Shown: piece by piece, positions 55,287 through 64,000 of the stretch
Numbering within the stretch: the stretch's first letter is position 1
Layout of the letters: the number at the start of each line of letters is the position of its first letter
Origin: Mesorhizobium sp. NZP2298
Lineage (GTDB): Bacteria; Pseudomonadota; Alphaproteobacteria; Rhizobiales; Rhizobiaceae
Direction of reading: 5' to 3'
Assembly: GCF_013170825.1 (NCBI RefSeq)
Contig: NZ_CP033365.1
Coordinates: 2,244,001 to 2,308,000, forward strand
DNA: 64,000 bases
The notes under the pieces: model-generated
The model's input: only the letters and a program-made list of their open reading frames with translations
Databases searched by the model: none
What the model was told of the DNA's origin: nothing
Translations under genes and position numbers: made by a program

Positions 55287-56632
55287 GTGACGCGTGGTAA
55301 TATACGGCTGTTCTGGGGCTTCTGGATTGTACTGAGCCTACTTTGGCTTGCTTGGAATAGCGCAATTTTCTCGGCCACGAATGTCTTTCCTCTGCGCGAA
55401 TTGCTTATGCAGTTCAGTGGAGTCTTGGCCATCGGAGCCATGAGTGTAGCTATGCTTCTGTCGATTCGGCCGCGCTGGCCCGAGGTGGGATTGGGTGGCC
55501 TCGACAAGATGTACAGGCTGCACAAATGGCTGGGGATCGGCGTGCTGGGGCTTGCGATCTTTCACTGGCTCTGGTCCGAAGGACCTAAATGGGCAGTTGG
55601 GCTTGGGTTCCTCGTGCCCCCGGCCCGTGGGCCACGCCCAGAGATCACAGACCCGATTCGCCGATTTCTTGGGAACTTTCACGGTACGGCGGAGGATGTT
55701 GGGCAATTGGCTTTCTACGCCGTGGTCGCCCTGCTGCTGATCGCGCTGATCAAGCTCATCCCTTACCGGTGGTTTCGCTATAGCCACCGACTTATGCCCG
55801 TCGTCTACCTTGCACTTGCATTCCATGCAGTCGTCTTGCTCGACTATGGCATGTGGGTGACGCCTCTCGGACCAATCGTCGCCGTTCTACTGGTTGCCGG
55901 CAGCTACGCGGCGGTGATCTCGCTCTTTGGGCGGATTGGCGCCGGAAGGCGCGTCATGGGCGAGATTGCCGAGATGCGCCACTATCCGGGCGTCCGCTCC
56001 CTTGAAACTGTGATTGAGGTGGGGCAAGGCTGGCAGGCCACGAAGCTGGACAATTCGCGTTTGCGACGTCCAACCCATTCGAAGGGGCGCATCCCTACAC
56101 AATCGCTTCGGCTTGGGACCCCTCCAACCCCGCGATCACCTTCATTTCCAAGGAACTCGGCGATCACACGAGCGGTTTGGTCGACCGGCTGAAAGTGGGC
56201 CAGAAGGTCACCGTCGAGGGCCCATATGGTTGCTTCACGTTCGATGACGGTTCGCCACGCCAGATTTGGGTAGGCGCCGGCATCGGCATCACACCCTTCG
56301 TCGCGCGCTTGAAGGAGATGGCAACTCAAAAATCGACCCAGACTCGTCCCGAAATCGACCTGTTCCACACCACGCGTGAGGTCGATGAAGAAGCACTGAA
56401 ACGCCTCGCGCAGGATGCTCGCGCCGCCAACGTACGTCTCCACACCCTGATAGACGCGCGTGACGGCAAGCTTTCTGGCGAGCGTATCCGCGAGATGGTC
56501 CCCGGCTGGCCAGAAGCAAGCGTTTGGTTCTGCGGTCCCATTAAGTTCGGAGCAGCACTACGGGCAGACTTCGCCGCTCAGGGCTTGCCTGTGGACGAGC
56601 GGTTCCATCAAGAGCTGTTCGAATTGCGGTAG
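55287..56632 (+). pseudogene. Ferric-reductase-like transmembrane/FAD-NAD oxidoreductase with a frameshift
   Basis: Two frames together encode about 448 residues: an N-terminal ferric-reductase-like membrane domain (RLHKWLGIGVLGLAIFHWLW; YSHRLMPVVYLALAFHAVVL with paired haem-ligand-like His) and a C-terminal FAD/NAD module (QFAFATSNPFEGAHPYTIAS; EGPYGCFTFDD; WVGAGIGITPFVAR; WFCGPIKFGAAL). The reading frame shifts by one base near 56036, where TGGCAGGCCACG would read in frame as TGGCAGGGCCACG. This is either a genuine inactivating deletion or a sequencing/assembly error in a G run. Start is GTG after GAGG. A near-FixK box precedes it. Confidence 0.75.
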
Positions 56633-56687
56633 CGATCACTCTTGAACAATTTACGTCCGGCCTCACCAAATAAAACCTGACGTCGAT

Positions 56688-56701
56688 TTGACCCGCGTCA
56701 A
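56688..56701. promoter_or_regulatory. FixK/FNR-type box before the arc operon
   Basis: TTGACCCGCGTCAA is a perfect palindrome matching TTGA-N6-TCAA, 64 bp before the arcD ATG, almost the same distance as the box before ackA. Confidence 0.6.
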
Positions 56702-56764
56702 TGTCATCCCGACGGAACCAAACGATCGTCTCCGGGAAAACAGCCAAAACCTCGGAGACCTGCC

Positions 56765-58255
56765 ATGGCCGTCACTGATATTCCCACTTCTGATACTCCC
56801 CCGCCTGCTGTGTTGGCCACTTCGACATCGGCAGGATCAAGCAATAAGCTGCGCCTTGGCGCGCTCACCGCCCTCGTGATCGGTTCGATGGTCGGCTCGG
56901 GTGTGTTCAGCCTGCCGCAGAACATGGCGGCCGGTGCCGGCCCGCTCGCCATCATCATCGGCTGGGGCATCACGGCAGTTGGCATGTTGGCACTGGTCTT
57001 TGTTTATCAGTCGCTGGCCACCCGTAAGCCGACCCTGGACGCGGGTCCTTACGCCTATGCCAAGGCCGGCTTTGGTCCGTTCATCGGCTTCAACGCCGCT
57101 TGGGGCTACTGGGTCAGCGCCTGGGTGGGCAACGTCTCCTATGCCGTCATCGTCTTCAGCGCTCTGTCCTACTTTTATCCAGCCTTCGGCGATGGCAACA
57201 CTTGGCAGGCGGTGCTGGGCGCATCAGTGCTGCTCTGGGCCATCCATCTCCTGATCATGGCTGGCGTGCGCCAGGCGGCGATCGTGAACACGGTTGTCAC
57301 GATCGCCAAGATCGCACCGATCGTGCTGTTCGTTGGCATAGTCGCAGTGGCGTTCAAGATGCAGGTATGGTCGCTTGATTTCACCGGACTCGGTAACGCC
57401 AGCCTCGGCACGATCATGACGCAGGTGAAAAGCACCATGCTGGTGACACTGTGGGTGTTCATCGGCATCGAGGGCGCCAGCGTCTTTTCCGCCCGTGCCG
57501 AACGCCGAAAGGATATCGCCACCGCCACGGTGCTCGGCTTCTTCAGTTGCCTGGCGCTCTATGCGCTGGTTTCTCTGTTATCGCTCGGCGTCCTGAGCCA
57601 GCCGGAACTTGCCGCTCTGAAGAACCCTTCGATGGCGGGCGTTCTGGAGGCCGTGGTCGGTCCATGGGGTGCGATCCTTATCAACCTCGCGCTCGTCGTT
57701 TCAGTTGTTGGCGCCTTCCTGAGTTGGACCCTGCTCGCAGCCGAAATCCCGCACGTCGCTGGCAATGACGGCACCATGCCAAAGTTCTTCGGCTACGAGA
57801 ACGAGCGCGGCGTGCCATCCACGTCCTTGCTTGTCACCAACCTGCTCGTGCAAGTGTTCTTGATCATTACCCTTTATGCCCAGAGCACTTATCAGGCGCT
57901 TTTCTCGATCGCCTCGGTGGCCATCCTGGTGCCCTACGTCTTCTCTGGCGCCTATGCGGCGAAACTTGCCATCACCGGCGAAAGCTACCAGCCGGGCGAA
58001 AACCGCACCGGCGCTCTGCTGATCGGGCTACTGGCAACGATATATGGTCTGTGGCTCGTCTATGCGGCAGGACTTTCGTATCTGTTCATGTGCGCCATCC
58101 TCTATGCGGTGGGTATCATCTTTTACGTCTGGGCACGGCGCGAAAACCAGGCACGTCTCTTCCATCCAGTCGAGGCAGTGTTGGCGGTGGCCCTGATCGC
58201 GGTCGGGCTCTACGCCGCATACGAAATGTGGATGGGCGCGGTTAGCGCGCTCTGA
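56765..58255 (+). CDS. arcD: Arginine/ornithine antiporter, APA family
   Basis: 496-residue transporter with about twelve helices and the APA opening LGALTALVIGSMVGSGVFSL. Arginine deiminase operons use it to exchange external arginine for ornithine. Ribosome site GGAG seven bases before ATG. First gene of the arcDABC operon. Confidence 0.88.
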   Translation: MAVTDIPTSDTPPPAVLATSTSAGSSNKLRLGALTALVIGSMVGSGVFSLPQNMAAGAGPLAIIIGWGITAVGMLALVFVYQSLATRKPTLDAGPYAYAKAGFGPFIGFNAAWGYWVSAWVGNVSYAVIVFSALSYFYPAFGDGNTWQAVLGASVLLWAIHLLIMAGVRQAAIVNTVVTIAKIAPIVLFVGIVAVAFKMQVWSLDFTGLGNASLGTIMTQVKSTMLVTLWVFIGIEGASVFSARAERRKDIATATVLGFFSCLALYALVSLLSLGVLSQPELAALKNPSMAGVLEAVVGPWGAILINLALVVSVVGAFLSWTLLAAEIPHVAGNDGTMPKFFGYENERGVPSTSLLVTNLLVQVFLIITLYAQSTYQALFSIASVAILVPYVFSGAYAAKLAITGESYQPGENRTGALLIGLLATIYGLWLVYAAGLSYLFMCAILYAVGIIFYVWARRENQARLFHPVEAVLAVALIAVGLYAAYEMWMGAVSAL

Positions 58256-58286
58256 AGTCAACCTGCACAATTGAAAGGAACAACCC

Positions 58287-59516
58287 ATGACTGTTCTTGG
58301 GACCGCTCTCGGCGTTCATTCCGAAATCGGCCGTCTGCGGGAGGTGATGGTGCACCGACCCGACCTCAGCCTGCAGCGTCTGACCCCGGACAATTGCAAG
58401 GCCCTGCTGTTCGACGACGTGCTGTGGGTCAAGCGCGCCAGACAGGAGCACGACGTCTTCGTCGATGCCCTGCGCGAACGCGGCGTGACGGTGCATCAGT
58501 TCGCTGATTTGCTGGCTGAGACCATGGCGTTGCCGGACGCCCGCAAATGGCTGCTCGACCGAAGGGTCGATACCTCGGTGGTCGGCTACGACATGGTTGA
58601 TGAGATGCGCGGCTGGCTCAACGAGATGCCCGCCACGGATCTGGCGACTTTCCTTGTCGGCGGCATTGCTCGGGCAGAACTGCCCTTCAAGCCTGCCGGA
58701 CTGACGGGCAAGACGCTGCTGCCGCAGGACTTCGTGCTTCCTCCGCTGCCCAACCAGCTTTTCACCCGCGACTCCTCCTGCTGGATCTATCGTGCGATTT
58801 CGGTCAACGCCATGTACTGGCCGGCGCGTAAGCCGGAAGCCGCCAATGTCGAGGCCGTCTACCGCTTTCATCCCCGCTTTCGTGATGCCGGCCTGCCCTT
58901 CGTGTCGCCCGACAATCCAGGCCCGGGCGTGAGCCTGGAAGGCGGCGATGTCATGCCGGTCGGTGGTGGAGTGGTCCTGGTCGGCATGGGCGAACGCACC
59001 ACACCGCAGGCGGTCGGAGGACTTGCGCGCAGCCTGTTCGCCGCCGGCGAAGCCACGCGCGTGATCGCTGCGCTGATGCCGCGCGACCGTTCCTTCATGC
59101 ATCTCGATACGATTTTCACCTTCTGCGACCGCGATCTCGTCACAATGTACCCGCCCGTCGTCGAGCGGTTGCGCACTTTCTCGCTGCGTCCTGGCGAAGG
59201 TGAGGCGGCGGTCGAAGTCGTGGAGGAGACCAAGCCGTTCACGGAAGTCGTCAAGGAGGCGCTTGGCCTGAAAAGCCTGCGCATCGTTGCAACAGGCGGC
59301 GACGGCTACGAAGCCGAGCGCGAACAATGGGACGACGGCAACAACGTCATCGCGGTCGAGCCTGGAGTCGTCATCGGCTATGATCGCAATGTCTACACCA
59401 ACACGCTGCTACGCCATTCCGGCATCGAAGTTATTACGGTGGAAGGTGGCGAGCTCAGCCGCGGTCGCGGCGGCGGCCACTGCATGACCTGTCCGATCGC
59501 GCGCGACGCGATCTGA
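58287..59516 (+). CDS. arcA: Arginine deiminase
   Basis: 409-residue guanidino-modifying enzyme converting arginine to citrulline and ammonia. Conserved blocks are [36 protein letters not shown] and the catalytic cysteine in [14 protein letters not shown]. Normal length. Confidence 0.93.
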   Translation: MTVLGTALGVHSEIGRLREVMVHRPDLSLQRLTPDNCKALLFDDVLWVKRARQEHDVFVDALRERGVTVHQFADLLAETMALPDARKWLLDRRVDTSVVGYDMVDEMRGWLNEMPATDLATFLVGGIARAELPFKPAGLTGKTLLPQDFVLPPLPNQLFTRDSSCWIYRAISVNAMYWPARKPEAANVEAVYRFHPRFRDAGLPFVSPDNPGPGVSLEGGDVMPVGGGVVLVGMGERTTPQAVGGLARSLFAAGEATRVIAALMPRDRSFMHLDTIFTFCDRDLVTMYPPVVERLRTFSLRPGEGEAAVEVVEETKPFTEVVKEALGLKSLRIVATGGDGYEAEREQWDDGNNVIAVEPGVVIGYDRNVYTNTLLRHSGIEVITVEGGELSRGRGGGHCMTCPIARDAI

Positions 59517-59548
59517 ATACAATCGGAGCCTAACAAGGAAACGCCGAC

Positions 59549-60550
59549 ATGCCCGTCAATCTCCATGGCCGTAACGTGCTGACACTCGACGACTTCTCGC
59601 CGTCCGAGATCCGTTACCTGCTCAAGCTAGCCGCCGATTTCAAGACCGCCAAGCAGAGTGGGACGGAAGTACCGCGGCTAAGCCGCAAGAACATTGCGCT
59701 CATCTTTGAGAAGGATTCCACACGCACCCGATCCGGTTTCGAAGTTGCCGCCTATGACCAAGGCGCACATGTCACCTATCTCGGTCCTACGGGCAGCCAT
59801 ATTGGCCACAAGGAATCGATGAAAGACACCGCTCGCGTGCTCGGTCGCATGTATGATGCGATCGAATATCGAGGCTTCGGACAGCATCAGGTCGAGCTGC
59901 TCGCCGCTTATGCCGGCGTTCCGGTCTACAACGGCTTGACCAATGAGGATCATCCGACCCAGATCCTCGCCGACCTGATGACCATGCGCGAGTTCACGCA
60001 CAAGCATCTTTCGGACATGACGGTCGCGTTTGTCGGCGAAGGACGTGACAACGTCGCACAGTCGCTGGCCATCGGCGCCGCCAAGGTCGGCATGGACATC
60101 CGCATCGCTTCCCCGAAGAAGCTGTGGCCGGAAGAGCATTTTTGCGCGCACATTCGGGGGCTGGCTGAACGGAGCGGGGGCCGCTTCAGGCTGGATGACG
60201 ACGTCGAAAGCTGCGTGCTCGGTGCCGACTTCATCTATACGGATGTCTGGCTGTCGATGGGCGAGGACGAGAGCGGCTGGACCGAACGGATAAAGCTCCT
60301 GACGCCCTATCGCGTGACGCGCAAGCTGATGGCAGCGACCGGAAACCCCTACACCAAGTTCATGCACTGCCTGCCTGCGTTCCACGATACCGAAACGGAG
60401 ATCGGCGCTCATATTTCGCAGAAGTACGGCATAGACTGCATGGAGGTCACGGACGAGGTGTTCGAGTCCGAAGCATCCATCGTCTTCGACCAGGCCGAGA
60501 ACCGCATGCACGCGATCAAGGCGATCCTCGTCGCCACGATCGGCAACTGA
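59549..60550 (+). CDS. arcB: Catabolic ornithine carbamoyltransferase
   Basis: 333-residue enzyme splitting citrulline to ornithine and carbamoyl phosphate in this context. Carbamoyl-phosphate motif [22 protein letters not shown], and ornithine-binding HCLPAFHD are intact. In the arc operon, so catabolic direction is expected. It abuts arcC by one base. Confidence 0.92.
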   Translation: MPVNLHGRNVLTLDDFSPSEIRYLLKLAADFKTAKQSGTEVPRLSRKNIALIFEKDSTRTRSGFEVAAYDQGAHVTYLGPTGSHIGHKESMKDTARVLGRMYDAIEYRGFGQHQVELLAAYAGVPVYNGLTNEDHPTQILADLMTMREFTHKHLSDMTVAFVGEGRDNVAQSLAIGAAKVGMDIRIASPKKLWPEEHFCAHIRGLAERSGGRFRLDDDVESCVLGADFIYTDVWLSMGEDESGWTERIKLLTPYRVTRKLMAATGNPYTKFMHCLPAFHDTETEIGAHISQKYGIDCMEVTDEVFESEASIVFDQAENRMHAIKAILVATIGN

Positions 60551-60551
60551 G

Positions 60552-61457
60552 ATGCGCGTCGTCGTTGCGCTCGGTGGCAATGCATTGCTGCGCAGGGGGG
60601 AGCCGATGACCGCGGAGAACCAGCGCACCAACGTGCGTCGTGCTGCGGCCGTTCTTGGCGATCTCATCCGCGATGGTCACACGCTCATCATCACGCACGG
60701 CAACGGGCCCCAGGTCGGGCTGCTTGCTCTGCAGGCCGCGGCTTCCTCCGAAAGCGCATTCCCGCTCGACGTGCTGGATGCCGAGAGTGCCGGCATGATC
60801 GGCTACGTCCTCCAGCAGGAACTCGGCAACGTGATAAAGGACAGGCTCTTTGCCACGCTGCTGACGCAGATAAAGGTCGATCCGCGCGATCCCGCCTTCT
60901 CCAGTCCCACCAAGCCGATCGGCCCGGTCTATGACGAGGCGACGGCACGCAGGTTCGCCACCGAACGCGGTTGGACAATCGCGCCAGACAACGACAAATG
61001 GCGCCGCGTCGTGCCGTCGCCAAAGCCGTTGGCGATCCTGGAAACGGAGGTGCTCTCCTTCCTCGTCGCGCATGGGGTCATCGTCATCTGTGCCGGCGGA
61101 GGTGGCATACCCGTCGTCGAGCTGGAGAGCGGCGCCGTTGCGGGCGTCGAGGCCGTCATCGACAAGGACCTCGCCTCCTCGCTGCTGGCCCGCCAGCTCG
61201 AGGCCGACATGCTGCTCATGCTGACCGATGTCGATGCCGTCTATGTAGGATGGGGCACGAACGCCGCCCGCGCGCTCGGCCATGTGCGCACGTCCGAGAT
61301 TTCGGGCAGGGACTTTCCATCCGGCTCGATGGGACCGAAGGTCACCGCCGCGATCGAATTTTCCGAGGCGACCGGAAAGCCCGCCGCGATCGGCAGGATG
61401 GAGGACGCGGTGCGCATTGTCATCGGCGAACGCGGCACTTTTATCGAGAAGCAATAG
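60552..61457 (+). CDS. arcC: Carbamate kinase
   Basis: 301-residue kinase generating ATP from carbamoyl phosphate. Blocks MRVVVALGGNALLRRG, THGNGPQVGLLALQ and CAGGGGIPVVE are typical. Starts one base after arcB. Confidence 0.92.
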   Translation: MRVVVALGGNALLRRGEPMTAENQRTNVRRAAAVLGDLIRDGHTLIITHGNGPQVGLLALQAAASSESAFPLDVLDAESAGMIGYVLQQELGNVIKDRLFATLLTQIKVDPRDPAFSSPTKPIGPVYDEATARRFATERGWTIAPDNDKWRRVVPSPKPLAILETEVLSFLVAHGVIVICAGGGGIPVVELESGAVAGVEAVIDKDLASSLLARQLEADMLLMLTDVDAVYVGWGTNAARALGHVRTSEISGRDFPSGSMGPKVTAAIEFSEATGKPAAIGRMEDAVRIVIGERGTFIEKQ

Positions 61458-61514
61458 GCGATTGCGTATACGGGGCGGTAAGGTGCGCGTCATCGGCATC
61501 GCTGGAGCGATCTA

Positions 61515-62768
61515 ATGGATCAGCTGATCCCCAGGTTCGGCCTGGCACTCGCCATCGGCTTGCTCGTCGGCCTCGAACGCGGCTGGCGGGAGCGTGATGA
61601 GCCCGCCGGCAGCCGTACGGCCGGCATCCGCACATACAGCATTTCCGGATTGCTCGGCGGAGTCTTCGCCGCGTTGGCTGCCGTCTTTGGCCAACCGTCC
61701 GTATTCGTTGCCGGATTTCTCGGCTTCGCGACCGTATTCGCGATATTCGCGCTGCGAGAAGCCCGTCGCGACAATGATTTCAGCGTCACCGGAGTGGTCG
61801 CAGCCTTGAGCGTTTTTGCGCTTGGAGGATTGGCCGTCTCCGGCGACTATCAGGCCGCAGCCGCTGCAGGCACGGCGCTCGCCGCCACACTCGCCAGCAG
61901 GGAATGGCTGCATGGGCTGCTGCAGCGGCTGTCATGGGTCGAATTGCGGTCCGCGTTGATGCTCGCTGTGATGACGGCGATCATCCTGCCACTGCTCCCC
62001 GATCACACAATCGATCCTTGGGGAGGTCTCAATCCCTGGGAAATCTGGTTCTTCACGGTGCTGACGGCAGCGATCTCCTATCTCGGTTATATCGCCGTAC
62101 GGGTCCTTGGCCCCACGAAAGGGCTGGTAGTGAGCGCGTTGGCCGGGGCGCTCATATCGTCAACGGCGGTGACGCTGGCTTTTGCCAGATCCGCCAAGGC
62201 GGGTGGCGACGCAAAACCGTTAGCCGGAGGCGCTGCATTGGCGGCTATGGTCTCAATCCTGCGCGTCGCGACGATCGTTTTGCTGGTGCAGCCGCGGATG
62301 GCTGGGACTATCGCGGCACCCATGCTGGCCGCGGCCTGCGCGTTCGGCGCCTCTGGATTTCTCCTGCTCACAGGTGTCCGTGATGGCGCGATACCGGTCG
62401 TGTCAAACCGAAATCCGTTCGACCTCACCCCACTCATGGTTTTCGCCGCCACGTTTGGAATCGTTGCTGTCGCCAGTTCAGCCCTCGTTGGTCAATTGGG
62501 TAGTGGAGGCCTGATTGCAACATCTGCTCTGTCCGGGACCTTCGATGTGGATGTCGCAACCTTAACGGCGACGCGAATGGCAGGGCAGGCCGTCTCTCTC
62601 GAAACCGCTGGCCAGGCAACGCTGGCCGCTCTTGGAACGAATGCAATCGGACGAGTGGGGGTTGCGATCTTGATGGGCCCGCCTGGCTATTGGCTGCGCT
62701 TTGCGGCAGCAACCTTGGTCGCGGCAATGTCGGCCGTGATTGCCTATCTCCTGATGCCATTGATCTGA
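61515..62768 (+). CDS. MgtC/DUF4010 family membrane protein
   Basis: 417-residue integral membrane protein. The N-terminal part (RFGLALAIGLLVGLERGWRE; AGIRTYSISGLLGGVFAAL) matches MgtC/SapB, and the C-terminal two thirds match DUF4010 (about ten helices; VVSALAGALISSTAVTLAFA). Function is unproven; relatives are linked to Mg or pH stress. It follows arcC by 57 bp and is probably in the same operon, then a P-type Mg-ATPase gene follows. Confidence 0.85.
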   Translation: MDQLIPRFGLALAIGLLVGLERGWRERDEPAGSRTAGIRTYSISGLLGGVFAALAAVFGQPSVFVAGFLGFATVFAIFALREARRDNDFSVTGVVAALSVFALGGLAVSGDYQAAAAAGTALAATLASREWLHGLLQRLSWVELRSALMLAVMTAIILPLLPDHTIDPWGGLNPWEIWFFTVLTAAISYLGYIAVRVLGPTKGLVVSALAGALISSTAVTLAFARSAKAGGDAKPLAGGAALAAMVSILRVATIVLLVQPRMAGTIAAPMLAAACAFGASGFLLLTGVRDGAIPVVSNRNPFDLTPLMVFAATFGIVAVASSALVGQLGSGGLIATSALSGTFDVDVATLTATRMAGQAVSLETAGQATLAALGTNAIGRVGVAILMGPPGYWLRFAAATLVAAMSAVIAYLLMPLI

Positions 62769-63191
62769 TCGGGATTGCCTCCTTTGGCGATCTCACTGGC
62801 ATGATCCACGCACGCTGATCTTTTCCTGGACAGCAGGCGCGCTTGATCCGCATCAACACGCCCTAAGTGGGAGACGTTATCCTGCGGCCACGCCCGTATC
62901 TGCAGGAGAGGAATGCGCGCAATGCCGCCAGTCGATTTGGTATCTGCCAATCGCCATGTTTCGTGATCACTGACCGTATCTCATGCCGAACTAGCAGCGA
63001 CGGTCGTAGCGCGCCGTACCGCATCGCTGTCCAATGTCTATCGTCCCGGATAGGCGGGCGCAAAACCCATCGGTCAAACGGCATCCGATTCCCCTGATGC
63101 CAGTCAAGGCGCGATCATGCCGATGCCTTCTGAATTACGCTAGATTTGTCGTTGTCTCTTATGCAGCATCATTCCGGCAGGGAACACAGAC
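62769..63191. other. Intergenic region before the Mg-type ATPase
   Basis: About 420 bp without a supported gene. It contains a near-FixK box (63094-63107, CTGATGCCAGTCAA, one mismatch) about 85 bp before the ATPase start. Confidence 0.45.
63094..63107. promoter_or_regulatory. Near-consensus FixK/FNR-type box
   Basis: CTGATGCCAGTCAA matches TTGA-N6-TCAA except for the first base. Its position upstream of the ATPase start suggests low-oxygen control, but the mismatch lowers confidence. Confidence 0.35.
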
Positions 63192-64000
63192 ATGGATGTT
63201 CAAAGCGTCACCAACGCGTCCAAGACAGACATCTACTGGTCAAGGCCAATTGAAGACCTCTTCATCGACCTACGTGCGAGGACGACCGGCCTTTCCGAAC
63301 CGGAAGCGCTGACGCGCCTAAACGAAGTCGGTCCGAACGCAATCGGCCGTAAAGGGACTGCCACCGCGCTCGGCACATTCGCGCGACAGTTCCGCAGCCC
63401 GCTGGTGTTGATCCTCGTATTTGCGGCAATCGTCTCCGTCTTTGTCGGAGAAGGCAGCGAAGCGGTGATCATTGGTGTTATCGTCCTGGCAAGTTGTACT
63501 CTCAGCTTCACGCAGGAGTATGGCGCCTCAAAAGCGATGCAAGCGCTGACGGCGCGGATATCGCGCAAGGCGCAAGTGCTGCGCGGCGGGGTGGAAACGT
63601 CCGTTGCCGCAGAAGAGTTGGTGCCCGGCGATGTCGTAAGGCTGTCAGCAGGCAACCTTGTGCCCGCCGACGGGGTGCTCCTGGAGGCACGTGACTTCAA
63701 CGTCTCCGAATCGGCACTGACCGGCGAGACCTTCCCTGTGGTGAAGGCACCAGGCCTATCGGCGCCCGATGCCCAGATCAGCCAGCGCAACAACACCGTC
63801 TTTACCGGGACGTCGGTGCGCAGCGGCACCGCAACGATGGTCGTGGCCAGAACTGGCGACCGAACGGAGTTCGCCTCGATCGCGGCGGTCGTGGCGCGCA
63901 ACGTGCCAGAGACCGAATTCAGCCGGGGAATCCGTCGCTTCGGCTATCTGATGACCGAAATCATGCTGGTCATCGTCATATTGGTGTTCTTCGCCAATCT
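63192..64000 (+). CDS. Magnesium-type P-type ATPase (3' end outside window)
   Basis: The 269 visible codons match the N-terminal region of MgtA-like ATPases (FRSPLVLILVFAAIVSVFVG; FTQEYGASKAMQALTARISR; LVPGDVVRLSAGNLVPADGV; SALTGETFPVVKAPG; NNTVFTGTSVRSGTA). The actuator TGES motif reads TGET. The catalytic DKTGT and ion-binding helices are beyond the window edge. The ATG has AGGGAAC upstream. A shorter ATPase remnant of similar type is at 41.9 kb. Confidence 0.85.
   Translation, partial: MDVQSVTNASKTDIYWSRPIEDLFIDLRARTTGLSEPEALTRLNEVGPNAIGRKGTATALGTFARQFRSPLVLILVFAAIVSVFVGEGSEAVIIGVIVLASCTLSFTQEYGASKAMQALTARISRKAQVLRGGVETSVAAEELVPGDVVRLSAGNLVPADGVLLEARDFNVSESALTGETFPVVKAPGLSAPDAQISQRNNTVFTGTSVRSGTATMVVARTGDRTEFASIAAVVARNVPETEFSRGIRRFGYLMTEIMLVIVILVFFAN

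Overview
The window is high-GC DNA from an alphaproteobacterium, most likely a Rhizobiales member close to Mesorhizobium. The clues are the protein sequences, a MucR/Ros-type regulator remnant, a NasS-NasT nitrate system, rhizobial-style palindromic intergenic repeats, and FixK-type (TTGA-N6-TCAA) sites in front of anaerobic-energy genes. I found no rRNA, tRNA, CRISPR array or complete insertion sequence.

Layout. (1) Positions 1-7.8 kb, minus strand: an mdtABC-like RND efflux operon, with the last gene running off the left edge. (2) 7.9-18.0 kb: a catabolic cluster made of an SDR dehydrogenase divergent from an aldehyde dehydrogenase, an N-formylglutamate amidohydrolase family hydrolase, an XRE-cupin regulator, a branched-chain-type ABC importer (two ATPases, binding protein, two permeases) and a glutamine-synthetase-like ligase. 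Near-identical 17-bp elements lie before both transcription blocks. (3) 18.0-27.4 kb, minus strand: assimilatory nitrate reduction (nasT-nasS, then a small Tat-like peptide, narK-type transporter, nirB, nirD, nasA). The interval before the second block can be read almost completely: an NtrC-type site, a sigma54 promoter, a two-hairpin ANTAR leader and an overlapping intrinsic terminator. (4) 27.5-31.6 kb: a small exported His-rich protein, a pair of palindromic repeats, an endonuclease/phosphatase-family protein, cardiolipin synthase and a LysR regulator.

(5) 31.8-38.8 kb: an accessory cluster of two SDR paralogues, a dinucleotide-binding reductase, an NTF2-like protein, a SAM methyltransferase, a truncated integrase, a secreted type-B carboxylesterase, a small membrane protein, and a methionine aminopeptidase coupled to a ParD-like gene. 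(6) 39.1-45.4 kb: a plasma-membrane-type H+-ATPase, a mosaic of gene remnants (MucR, P-type ATPase, universal stress protein) and two cyclic-di-GMP proteins. (7) 46.2-64 kb: a low-oxygen energy and stress region containing an Acg-type nitroreductase, a host-attachment family protein, phosphoketolase and acetate kinase, an acetyl-CoA hydrolase/CoA-transferase, a frameshifted ferric-reductase-like protein, the arginine deiminase pathway (arcDABC), an MgtC/DUF4010 membrane protein and the start of an Mg-type P-type ATPase.

How it works together. Region 3 takes up nitrate and reduces it to ammonium under nitrogen control plus nitrate-dependent antitermination. Region 7 makes ATP by substrate-level phosphorylation (acetyl phosphate to acetate; carbamoyl phosphate to ammonia and CO2), with FixK/FNR-type boxes placed before ackA, arcD and, less perfectly, two other units. 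Region 2 probably imports and degrades an amine or amino-acid-like compound through gamma-glutamylated or amide intermediates; its substrate is not evident from sequence. Several degenerate gene pieces at 35.5, 41.5-42.4, 52.2 and 54.5 kb show that regions 5-7 have been rearranged.
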